Assembly: GCA_030602265.1 (NCBI GenBank)
Contig: JAUWAB010000010.1
Coordinates: 1 to 64,000 of the forward strand
DNA: 64,000 nt
From: Prolixibacteraceae bacterium
Lineage (GTDB): Bacteria > Bacteroidota > Bacteroidia > Bacteroidales > Prolixibacteraceae
Reading direction: 5' to 3'
Each line of letters opens with the position of its first letter. The first letter of the stretch is position 1. This document shows positions 50,795 to 59,093 of this stretch, piece after piece. The notes beneath the pieces were generated by a model. That model had not been told where the DNA came from. It searched no databases and saw only the letters and a list, made by a program, of their open reading frames with translations. The position numbers and the translations under genes are program-made.

Positions 50795-53700
50795 ATGAGA
50801 AGACGGGAATTTATCAGGTCAGCGGCAGCCGGTACTGCCTTACTGACCACATCGGGTGTACTGATCTTTAACTCCTCCCCTGCCACTGAGCCGGGCGAAT
50901 ACACTGCCGGACTGCAGTCGGCACGGTTGATCCCGGTAGCCTACGAGACAGACATTGCAGTGATCGGGGGGACCACAGCAGCCATAGCCGCTGCAGTAAC
51001 TGCCAGGGAACAAGGTGCTTCTGTATTCCTTGCCGCACCTGAACCATATCTGGGCGAAGACATTTGCGGAACTTACCAGCTGTGGGCTGATGCCCGGATT
51101 GCCGGAGAAACTGCATTAGGGGCAAAACTGTTTCCCGGTGAACTGCCAACTCCCATGCACATCAAGAAAACGCTGGATGAAGAGCTGATCGCGAACAAGG
51201 TCGACTTCCTTTATTCCAGTTACGTGACCGATATCATTACCGACAGCACCGGAAGACCTGCCGGAGTAGTTATAGCCAACCGGTCGGGACGCCAGGCTGT
51301 AAAAGCAAAGGTTATCATTGATGCAACCGCCCGGGGTCTCGCAGCCAGACTGGCAGGAAGCAAATTCCGGGAATATCCCGTAGGCCAGCATCCGTTCAGC
51401 TTCATTGTAGTCGGTAATCAACCCAGGGAAATAAACGGTGCAACCGTGAAACGGATGCCTCAGAAGATTAAAGTCAGGGACCAGGAATACGAGGCCCTGG
51501 AATACACCCTGAACCTGTATATGAAAGACAGCTCCTGGAAGTCGTTCTGCCGGGCAGAAAATGAAGCGCGCGACCTTACCTGGGACCCCGGCCAGGTGGA
51601 TGCTTCGGACCTGCTGTTTCAGGTTCCGCCGGATCCGGTCGTTGGCAAAACGCCATATGACCGGATACAGAATCAGATCATACCTGAAGGCGCATTTCAG
51701 CCAGCTGACCACGATAATATTTTCCTGTTAAGCGGCATGGCCGATATCCACCGGGAAACCATGGCTTTACTGCTGCAACCCTGCGGACTGGTCCGGTTTG
51801 GTGAATCCATCGGAACCAGTACTGCTGAACTGGCCCGATCGATCCGCTTGTCGGATTTCCACTATGTGAAGGGGGATCTGAGGTCTGACCTGATTTCAGG
51901 CGATACCGGGGAAATACTTGAAGGACTCCGGCCGTCGCTGAACCGGGGTTCTATAGGCGCTGAAAGCACCGCTCTGCCTGTTTTAGGCACCTACGATGTG
52001 GTGGTCATGGGAGGCGGTACCGCCGGTGCCCCGGCCGGGGTCGGCGCATCCCGGAACGGCGCTAAAACCCTGGTCCTGGAATACCTGCACGGCCTCGGAG
52101 GCATGGGTACCCTGGGCATGATCGGCCGTTACTGGGATGGCTACCGGGAAGGTTATACCCTGGAAGTGGATGCAGGCGTCCGGGCCATCGGGGGTGATCA
52201 CCCAAGACAGAAAAAAAGACTGGACGAATGGGTATTCGACTGGAAAACGGAATATTTCAGGCGTGAAATACGAAACACCGGCGGTGAGATCTGGTTTGGC
52301 GTTCTGGGTATCGGGGCTTACGTATCGGACGGAACCGTGAAGGGAGTGGTTGTGGCCACACCGGCAGGCAAAGGTATTGTGCTTGCCCATACCGTTATCG
52401 ACTCCACCGGAAGCGCCGATATCGCTATCGCCGCAGGTGCCGGGTATGAATATACCGATGGATTATCGGTGGCCGTACAGGGCTCCGGTATGCCGTTTAA
52501 AAATCCCGACGATCATTATAACAATACCGACTGGACTTTCACCAACGACACGGATATGCTGGACGTGTGGCGTACTTTTATAATAGCCAGGGATAAATTC
52601 GCCGAACACTACGATATCGGGAAACTCCCTCAGACCAGGGAAAGACGGCGCATGACCGGGGATTATACCGTTTCCGTATTAGACATTTATAACAAAAGGA
52701 CCTATCCGGATACTTTCTCGATACACGTCAGTTCATTCGATACCCACGGATTTACCGAAGATCCGTTTTTTTCCCTGCGATGGCCCGATGAAAGCACCAA
52801 ACATATAACCGCGCTGGTGCCTTTCAGGGCACTGCTGCCAAAGGGCCTGGAGGGAATAGCCTTAACCGGGCTGGGTGCCAGTGCCCACCGGGATGCCATG
52901 CCGGTCATACGCATGCAACCCTGCCTCCAGAACCAGGGATACTCCATGGGCTGGGCTGCAGCCATCGCTGCAGAAAACAAACAGCTGATCCGCCAAATCA
53001 ACCTGAAAGAACTTCAGAAGAAACTGGTCGGAATAAAAAACCTGCCGGAAGGTGCCTGCGATTATACAGATAACTATCCACCATCCATACTGCAAATCCA
53101 GGAAGCAGCCAAAAATGTGGTCAATGATCTCGAAGGCCTTGAAATTCTTCTGTGGGATACCGAACGTTCGATACCCGTTATGGAGGACTTCTTTTACATG
53201 AGTCGCAATGAGGAACATAAACTCGTGTACGCCAGAATCCTGGGCATGATCTTCAACCCTGCCGGATGGGAAGTCCTGAAGAATGCAGTGGACCAATATG
53301 ACGAATGGGACGAGGGATGGAATTTCACCGGGATGGGACAGTTCGGCAGGAGCCTGAGTTACCTCGACAGTCTGATCATCGCCCTGGGCAGGACGAAAAA
53401 AAGCGAAGCCATTCCTTCAATCGTCCGGATGGCCAAAAAACTTACTCCGGAGAGTGAGTTCTCTCATTTCCACGCCGTAGCTATTGCACTGGAAACCATT
53501 GGAAACCAAAGCGGTTCAGAAGCTTTGTACCAGCTGCTCCGGTTGCCGGGTATTACCGGTCATGCCATGACCGATATCGAAACCGCCCGGAAACTTACGC
53601 CCAAAAGTCATGTGGATACTTCCACCAGGAACAATTCACTCCGGGAACTGATCCTTGGCCGGGCATTGTTCCGGACCGGCGACAAAAACGGCCTGGGTAA

Positions 53701-53809
53701 AGAGATCCTTGATACCTATTCCAAGGACTTACGCGGCCATTATTACCGGCATGCCAGCGGAGTGCTTAGGCTCTATTCAGCTCCGGCCGTTCCTGAAATT
53801 GAGTTATAG
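50795..53809 (+). CDS. Tat-exported tandem FAD-dependent oxidoreductase
   Basis: A 1004-residue protein with a twin-arginine signal (MRRREFIRSAAAGTALL). Two FAD_oxidored-type modules follow. The first starts at YETDIAVIGGTTAAIAAA (about 50-67), where the GxGxxG loop is degraded to GGTTAA. The second starts at YDVVVMGGGTAGAPAGVGAS (about 400) with an intact loop and GGMGTLGMIG. The last ~200 residues are helical, HEAT-like (LIIALGRTKKSEAIPSIVRMAKKL). Related Bacteroidota proteins are exported oxidoreductases of unknown substrate, often near sugar catabolism genes. Only the second module is likely to bind FAD well. It is the last gene of a short operon divergent from the LacI gene. Confidence 0.85.
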   Translation: MRRREFIRSAAAGTALLTTSGVLIFNSSPATEPGEYTAGLQSARLIPVAYETDIAVIGGTTAAIAAAVTAREQGASVFLAAPEPYLGEDICGTYQLWADARIAGETALGAKLFPGELPTPMHIKKTLDEELIANKVDFLYSSYVTDIITDSTGRPAGVVIANRSGRQAVKAKVIIDATARGLAARLAGSKFREYPVGQHPFSFIVVGNQPREINGATVKRMPQKIKVRDQEYEALEYTLNLYMKDSSWKSFCRAENEARDLTWDPGQVDASDLLFQVPPDPVVGKTPYDRIQNQIIPEGAFQPADHDNIFLLSGMADIHRETMALLLQPCGLVRFGESIGTSTAELARSIRLSDFHYVKGDLRSDLISGDTGEILEGLRPSLNRGSIGAESTALPVLGTYDVVVMGGGTAGAPAGVGASRNGAKTLVLEYLHGLGGMGTLGMIGRYWDGYREGYTLEVDAGVRAIGGDHPRQKKRLDEWVFDWKTEYFRREIRNTGGEIWFGVLGIGAYVSDGTVKGVVVATPAGKGIVLAHTVIDSTGSADIAIAAGAGYEYTDGLSVAVQGSGMPFKNPDDHYNNTDWTFTNDTDMLDVWRTFIIARDKFAEHYDIGKLPQTRERRRMTGDYTVSVLDIYNKRTYPDTFSIHVSSFDTHGFTEDPFFSLRWPDESTKHITALVPFRALLPKGLEGIALTGLGASAHRDAMPVIRMQPCLQNQGYSMGWAAAIAAENKQLIRQINLKELQKKLVGIKNLPEGACDYTDNYPPSILQIQEAAKNVVNDLEGLEILLWDTERSIPVMEDFFYMSRNEEHKLVYARILGMIFNPAGWEVLKNAVDQYDEWDEGWNFTGMGQFGRSLSYLDSLIIALGRTKKSEAIPSIVRMAKKLTPESEFSHFHAVAIALETIGNQSGSEALYQLLRLPGITGHAMTDIETARKLTPKSHVDTSTRNNSLRELILGRALFRTGDKNGLGKEILDTYSKDLRGHYYRHASGVLRLYSAPAVPEIEL

Positions 53810-53840
53810 TAACCATAGATTCATCCTAAAAGTATACCAC

Positions 53841-54965
53841 ATGCCTGTCGAAATCAGGGAAATCTCTAACCGGTCAGATTTAAGGGAATTTATTTATCTC
53901 CCGGAAAAACTACATAAAGACCACAAAAACTGGGTACCACCTGTTTACCTGGATGAATTTGAATATTTTGATCCGGACAGAAATCCGAATTTCGCACATT
54001 GCGACACCATAAGACTGCTCGCATATGACGGAGGAAAGCCGGTTGGCAGGATCATGGGGATCATTCACCATGAATACAACCGTGTCCAAAACGAGCAGCA
54101 TGCAAGGTTTTCATGGGTTGAAACACCTAATGACCAGGAGGTTTTCAATGCCCTGATGACCGCTGTGGAAGACTGGGCAAGATCCAGGGGCATGACCCAT
54201 ATCGTCGGGCCTCTGGCCTTTTCAGATAAAGATCCCCAGGGATTTCTGGTGGAGGGATTCGAACAGCCGGTAACCATTGCTACTACCTGTAATTTTCCTT
54301 ATATGATTAACCTGACGGAGAATTGCGGTTTTTCTCCAAAACTGGACCTGGTCGTCTACCAGATTCCTGTTCCGGAGAAATTACCACCCTTCGCTGCCAA
54401 AGTGCTGGAAAGGTTTTCCAGACGGAATGGGGAACTGAAAGTCCTGGAATTTACCTCACGCCGGAAAGTAAAACCATATATTCGACCAGTACTTCAGCTG
54501 GTTAATGAAACATTCACCGGCATTTACGGATTTTTTCCTTTCACGGAAAAGGAGATGGACAATATGGCCAACCGGTACCTCTACCTAATTGACCCAAGGT
54601 ATATCAAGATTATTGTGAATGCCGCCGGCGAAGTAGTGGCCTTCATACTTGGCATGGACGACCTCAGCGAAGGCTTCCGGAAGGCAAAAGGGCGGTTGTT
54701 CCCGTTCGGACTGATCCACCTGCTGATTGCTGCCAAAAAAAGCCGTCAGCTGAACCTGTTGTTAGGTGCCATCAGGCCTGATTACCAGGGGCGGGGACTG
54801 GATATGCTGATGGGGTCCAGGCTCCTGGAATCGGCTAAAAAAGCGGGGAAAACCGTAATGGACTCCCATCTCGAACTGGAAACCAACCTTAAAGTCAGGG
54901 CTGAAATGGAACGAATGGGTGGCAAGGTGTACAAACGATACAGGATCTGGGAAAAAGAACTGTAG
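53841..54965 (+). CDS. GNAT-like N-acetyltransferase family protein
   Basis: A 374-residue cytoplasmic protein from the ATG at 53841; a longer frame from 53655 overlaps the FAD gene and is not used. The C-terminal part has a GNAT acetyl-CoA loop, AIRPDYQGRGLDMLMGSRLL (near 310-330), after VAFILGMDDLSEGF. The N-terminal half (FIYLPEKLHKDHKNWVPPVY, near 20) is the partner domain of a double-GNAT architecture common in Bacteroidota. Acceptor substrate unknown. It starts 31 bp after the FAD oxidoreductase gene and converges on corA with 3 bp between stops. Confidence 0.78.
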   Translation: MPVEIREISNRSDLREFIYLPEKLHKDHKNWVPPVYLDEFEYFDPDRNPNFAHCDTIRLLAYDGGKPVGRIMGIIHHEYNRVQNEQHARFSWVETPNDQEVFNALMTAVEDWARSRGMTHIVGPLAFSDKDPQGFLVEGFEQPVTIATTCNFPYMINLTENCGFSPKLDLVVYQIPVPEKLPPFAAKVLERFSRRNGELKVLEFTSRRKVKPYIRPVLQLVNETFTGIYGFFPFTEKEMDNMANRYLYLIDPRYIKIIVNAAGEVVAFILGMDDLSEGFRKAKGRLFPFGLIHLLIAAKKSRQLNLLLGAIRPDYQGRGLDMLMGSRLLESAKKAGKTVMDSHLELETNLKVRAEMERMGGKVYKRYRIWEKEL

Positions 54966-54968
54966 TAG

Positions 54969-56042
54969 CTACAACCACCGGTTTTTCCTGAAAAAGTATA
55001 ACATGACGAGCGCCACCATGATCATTACCAGCCAGATGGCCGGATAGCCAAATTTCCAGGTAAGTTCAGGCATATGGGCAAAATTCATCCCATATACTCC
55101 AGCAATAAAGGTCAACGGAATAAAAATGGTGGCAACAATGGTCAGTGTTTTCATCACCTGATTCATTCGCTGGTTTTGTATGGAGAAAAACAGATTGGTA
55201 CTGCTCTCCAGCGATGCGGCAATAAAATCACAATTATCGAGTAAAGTCAGGCTAAGGTCCTTGATCTCATCAAAATACTTTTTATGCCTGTTTTCAACAA
55301 AATGAAGCCCTTCGCGTCCGGCAACTATGGAAAAATCCTTAATGGGCTGGATTGCCTTGCGGATGATATGGACTATTTTTTTTGTTTTCTCAATCTCAAA
55401 CAATAAAGCAGTGGACAAACTCTTTTCCGGATTCTGCATCCCTAACATTTCCGATTCCTTATCAAGCAACTGCAGCGTCCTGAAATAATTATCCAGAATG
55501 GATTCCAGCATGGTAAAGAGCAGATAATCAGGTCCCCGTTGTCTTAAAATCCCCTTATTCTCCCGCAACCGTACACGCAAGTGACCAAAATGGTCTGACC
55601 TCTTCTCCTGAAAGGACACAAGATAATTCTTTCCAAATACAAAACTGATCTGTTCTGTACTCATATCCTTACTTGCCGGTACCGTTGATTTAATGGTAAC
55701 AAACGAAAATTCCTCAAACTCCTGGAATTTGGGCCTTTGGTTGACATCCAGTATATCCTGGATAACCAGATGGTGTATGTTGAGTTTTTGACAAATTTTG
55801 ACAATCGTTTCCGAATCTGAAAGTCCGTAAATATTGAGCCAGTAATACTTGTCCCGATCATCAAAATATCCGACCTCATCAGCCTTCACAGATTCAAATT
55901 CTGAGAAATTATCTTTATTATATACAAATAACTGTATATCAACACCTTCATCCGACTGACTTCCGGTAAATACAAAACTGTTCGGATCAGTCTTTTTCCG
56001 GTTGAGTAGTTTAAATGCACCTGCCGGCTTAAAATATTCCAT
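54969..56042 (-). CDS. corA: CorA-family divalent cation (Mg2+/Co2+) channel
   Basis: A 357-residue CorA protein. A soluble N-terminal alpha/beta domain and long stalk helix precede two C-terminal membrane segments (TLTIVATIFIPLTFIAGVYG and AIWLVMIMVALVMLYFF), with the GMN selectivity motif in YGMNFAHMPE between them. The basic C-terminal end FRKNRWL is typical. It forms pentamers in the inner membrane for Mg2+ uptake. No M-box or other riboswitch was seen in the 97-bp upstream gap. Single gene. Confidence 0.95.
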   Translation of the reverse strand: MEYFKPAGAFKLLNRKKTDPNSFVFTGSQSDEGVDIQLFVYNKDNFSEFESVKADEVGYFDDRDKYYWLNIYGLSDSETIVKICQKLNIHHLVIQDILDVNQRPKFQEFEEFSFVTIKSTVPASKDMSTEQISFVFGKNYLVSFQEKRSDHFGHLRVRLRENKGILRQRGPDYLLFTMLESILDNYFRTLQLLDKESEMLGMQNPEKSLSTALLFEIEKTKKIVHIIRKAIQPIKDFSIVAGREGLHFVENRHKKYFDEIKDLSLTLLDNCDFIAASLESSTNLFFSIQNQRMNQVMKTLTIVATIFIPLTFIAGVYGMNFAHMPELTWKFGYPAIWLVMIMVALVMLYFFRKNRWL

Positions 56043-56139
56043 ATACCAGGTTATTATGGATTTTCAATTCAAATATACCAGAATATCTCCGGATGATAGT
56101 AATGACTGTTCAGATAAATAGCTCGGCAAACCATTCGGT

Positions 56140-56739
56140 TCACCGGAATATTTTATCTATGGCGATTACCGGCATATTATCCAGGTCGCTGAATGCATTG
56201 ATCAGTCCGGCACAATGGTAATCCCGGTAATTTTCCAGGGTAATCCTGCGGATGGAGATTTCACCTGAACCGAGCAATTTTGCCCTTTGGGTACCGGGAA
56301 GCAAAGGTGTATCCGGAGTATACCAGGCCTGTCCTTTCCTGAAAACCAGGTTGGAGGCAAAGCTGTCGGTCAGGCACCCATTCTGTACAATAATGATATC
56401 ATCGCAATCCCCCCTTTGTGCAAAAAGTTTTTCCAGCTGGTCGCGCTGTGCAAATTTCAGGTGGTAATCGATGGTATCCGCTTCCACCAGTTTCAGGCTC
56501 TCGATTTTGCGGTAATGGTAAGGGATAAATTCCACAGAGTGAATCATTTCGCCATAGATGACCCGGCAGCGGTAAAGACCCAGCCGGCATTCTTCAGGAA
56601 CCTGCACTAAGTTCTCGAGGTTTTCAGCCATTTCAATGCCGAAAAGCTCCTTGCGGGAAGCATTAAACCGCCGGCTGTGCCATCCGGCGTTTACCAGCCG
56701 CCCTTCTTTAACCTGTATGGTTTCAAGCAACCGGCACAT
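56140..56739 (-). CDS. pabC: Aminotransferase class IV protein, probable 4-amino-4-deoxychorismate lyase (PabC)
   Basis: A 199-residue PLP enzyme of fold type IV, shorter than classic PabC (about 270). The PLP Lys is in TIDYHLKFAQRDQL (near 95), with DDIIIVQNGCLTDSFASNLVF near 115 and PLLPGTQRAKLL near 143. These fit ADC lyase, which makes p-aminobenzoate plus pyruvate for folate. Its start overlaps the end of pabB by 17 bp, so the two are translationally coupled, which supports the assignment. The short N-terminal domain is typical of this compact PabC form in Bacteroidota, as far as I know. Confidence 0.82.
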   Translation of the reverse strand: MCRLLETIQVKEGRLVNAGWHSRRFNASRKELFGIEMAENLENLVQVPEECRLGLYRCRVIYGEMIHSVEFIPYHYRKIESLKLVEADTIDYHLKFAQRDQLEKLFAQRGDCDDIIIVQNGCLTDSFASNLVFRKGQAWYTPDTPLLPGTQRAKLLGSGEISIRRITLENYRDYHCAGLINAFSDLDNMPVIAIDKIFR

Positions 56740-57703
56740 ACACCTTCTTTATCATTTCGTCATATTCACTCCGGGCATCGCTCTGAAAAGTGATCCCTCC
56801 CCCACTTTTGAACACCAGTCCGTTACCGGTATCCTCAACAAACCGGATCATAACGGCACTGTCGACTGTTTTGCCGTCGAAAATCCCGAAAACTCCGGTA
56901 TACCATCCCCGGTCATAATTTTCAGCCTTCCGGATGATCTCCACCGTTTTGGGTTTTGGGGCGCCAGTGACGGAGCCGGCAGGCAGCAACTCCCTGAAAA
57001 TATCGCCCAACCTGCCTTTCCATCCATCCTTCAACTTACCGGTAATGGCCGAGCTGACCTGGATCAGGTCCCGGCGATTGGTGTGCAGTCGCTCCGTATA
57101 CCGGAAGCGTTCAACAGTTACCTCGTCAGCCACCCGGCTCAGATCATTCCTGATCAGGTCGACAATGGTATGGTGTTCCGCAATTTCCTTACTGTCTTCC
57201 AACAATAGCGTCTCTGCATCCGGATCAGTTGCATCGGCCGTGCCCTTCATCGGATGTGAGGAGATTACACCATCCTCGCTGATCGTGATGAAAGTTTCCG
57301 GAGAGAAACAGGTAAATACCCCTGGTAAATGGATTTTATATCTGGCTTTACTTATATGGAACAGTTCCTTCAGGGAAAGATTGGCATTGATCCGGGTCGG
57401 CTGGGTATAGTTCAAAAGAAAAGTATCTCCACGCAGGATGTGGTCCATGACCACGCGGAATCCTTTCGTGTACAATTCCGGAGAAACCGGTTGGATATCC
57501 CATACGGTTAATGGTTTGGCATAGTCGGATTCCGGCATATTTCCGTTCCGGGAAGTTTTGTACCAGATGCTGCATTCCGGCTGGCCAACAGGTTCAATGA
57601 TACCCTTTTCAGCAAATGCATCAGTAAGGAAAACAAATGGCTGACCACTGCGTCCCAATTCATTCATTTCGGTAAATAACCTGCCGGCATCGAGTATCTT
57701 CAT
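56723..57703 (-). CDS. pabB: Aminodeoxychorismate synthase component I (PabB)
   Basis: A 326-residue chorismate-binding enzyme, the compact form lacking most of the N-terminal domain. The core has SHPMKGTADATDPD (near 148; Lys of the usual PIKGT), HTIVDLIRNDLSRV near 175, ELLPAGSVTGAPKPKTVEII near 240, and GGGITFQSDARSEYDEMIKK at the end. With the glutamine amidotransferase PabA it makes 4-amino-4-deoxychorismate, which the next gene product converts to p-aminobenzoate. No pabA is nearby. It overlaps pabC by 17 bp. Confidence 0.93.
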   Translation of the reverse strand: MKILDAGRLFTEMNELGRSGQPFVFLTDAFAEKGIIEPVGQPECSIWYKTSRNGNMPESDYAKPLTVWDIQPVSPELYTKGFRVVMDHILRGDTFLLNYTQPTRINANLSLKELFHISKARYKIHLPGVFTCFSPETFITISEDGVISSHPMKGTADATDPDAETLLLEDSKEIAEHHTIVDLIRNDLSRVADEVTVERFRYTERLHTNRRDLIQVSSAITGKLKDGWKGRLGDIFRELLPAGSVTGAPKPKTVEIIRKAENYDRGWYTGVFGIFDGKTVDSAVMIRFVEDTGNGLVFKSGGGITFQSDARSEYDEMIKKVYVPVA

Positions 57704-57778
57704 ACTGCAAAAGTAATATCCTGCAGTAATATTGAATAATGTTTCAGGAGGAGAGATAAAATTCAGGAGAGAAAAGCC

Positions 57779-59092
57779 CTATATATAATCCAGAATCTGC
57801 CCGGAAATCTGTTTCAGGGAAATTTCTGCCACTTTGGTCTGGTATTTAACAGAGATCAGGCGTTCCTCAGCATCGAGCAGGCTCTTCTGGACCTCACGGA
57901 GTTCGAGGCCTGCCAGGTTCCCAAGCTTATATCGTTCCAGCGCAATTTCCAGGTTCTCACGGGCAACCTCAAGATTTTGCTCCTCAAGTCTCAGCAGGCG
58001 GATATTATTCTGGTACGCATAATAAATCGTCAGCAGGTCAGCCTTGATGGCCTGTTCCACCTCCTGATACTGGACCCTTCGGTTCTCCACCTCAATAAGG
58101 GCATTGGTTTTCTCCCTTCTCCGGTTATATCCGTCGAAGATATCCATGCCGATGGTCAGTCCGTAGTTCATCCCCCTGACATGCTGATTGCTGGTATTTC
58201 CGGTTCCGAATCCGCTGTAGTTATAGGTATAACCCGAAGAAAGCGTCATATAGGGATAAGACCGCGATTCGATGATTTTGTGGTCCAGTTCGGAAATAAC
58301 CTGATTTTTTGAGGCAATCTGCAAACTGGTATTAAAGTTAAGGGTCTGATCGAGCAATTCCTCGTATACCAGGTTCTCATCGATCCGGATCAGGGTGTCC
58401 TGAAGGATAAAACTGACGCCAACATCTTCAGCAGCCATGAGCTCGTTCAGTCGGATCTGCGATGCGCGCAGAACCTCATTCTGACGGGCATACCTGGAAC
58501 TGTCTGCATTCAGATAGACAAGCGACTGAAGGAGTTGCAGCTTGGAGGCCGCTCCCAGCAGATAGCGCTGTTCATCAATCCTCACCCGCTCTTTCGAAAG
58601 GGAAACCGCATAAGCGAGGTTTTTATAAAGCGTAAGTTGCTGGATATAATAGTTATACTCGGCAACAATTCCTGAAACCAGGTTTTCCACCGACATCTGG
58701 GTATTGAGGTCCCCCATCCTCTTCAGCTCACCCAGTTTCTCATAGGTTGTCTGAACCTGATATCCCCGGAATATGGTCATACCAAGATTGATACCGGCAG
58801 ACCCTGATGTATTGTGAATGTTTGAAGACAGGTTACTGCCTCCTTCGCGCAGGTTCTGGGTGGTACTGTTTACTGTACCCCCAAACCGGTTGGTAGTCGT
58901 TATAACGGGAAGCATACCCGCATTTCCCCTGGAAAGATTGTTCGCAGCAATATCTTCCCTGTTGCGGATCACCTGGATGGAATAATTGCGCTCCAGCCCG
59001 GTGGCGATACACCTGCTAAGGTCATATACCTCCTGAGCTTCCGCCTTAACAAACAAGGATATCAGCAAAAGGAACAAAATCTGAAGTCTCAT
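57779..59092 (-). CDS. TolC-family outer-membrane efflux protein
   Basis: A protein of about 437 residues from the ATG at 59092, which opens a clean signal peptide (MRLQILFLLLISLFVKAEAQ); a start at 59188 would overlap the RND gene by 95 bp and lacks a signal. The two TolC repeats with long coiled coils are visible (LSRCIATGLERNYSIQVIRN near 25, LEVARENLEIALERYKLGNL near 370). It forms the outer-membrane tunnel for the RND pump encoded just upstream, with 1 bp between the genes. Confidence 0.93.
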   Translation of the reverse strand: MRLQILFLLLISLFVKAEAQEVYDLSRCIATGLERNYSIQVIRNREDIAANNLSRGNAGMLPVITTTNRFGGTVNSTTQNLREGGSNLSSNIHNTSGSAGINLGMTIFRGYQVQTTYEKLGELKRMGDLNTQMSVENLVSGIVAEYNYYIQQLTLYKNLAYAVSLSKERVRIDEQRYLLGAASKLQLLQSLVYLNADSSRYARQNEVLRASQIRLNELMAAEDVGVSFILQDTLIRIDENLVYEELLDQTLNFNTSLQIASKNQVISELDHKIIESRSYPYMTLSSGYTYNYSGFGTGNTSNQHVRGMNYGLTIGMDIFDGYNRRREKTNALIEVENRRVQYQEVEQAIKADLLTIYYAYQNNIRLLRLEEQNLEVARENLEIALERYKLGNLAGLELREVQKSLLDAEERLISVKYQTKVAEISLKQISGQILDYI

Positions 59093-59093
59093 A

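Noticed and set aside
53655..53840. Upstream extension of the GNAT gene
   Set aside because: It would overlap the FAD oxidoreductase gene out of frame; the ATG at 53841 gives the conserved N terminus.
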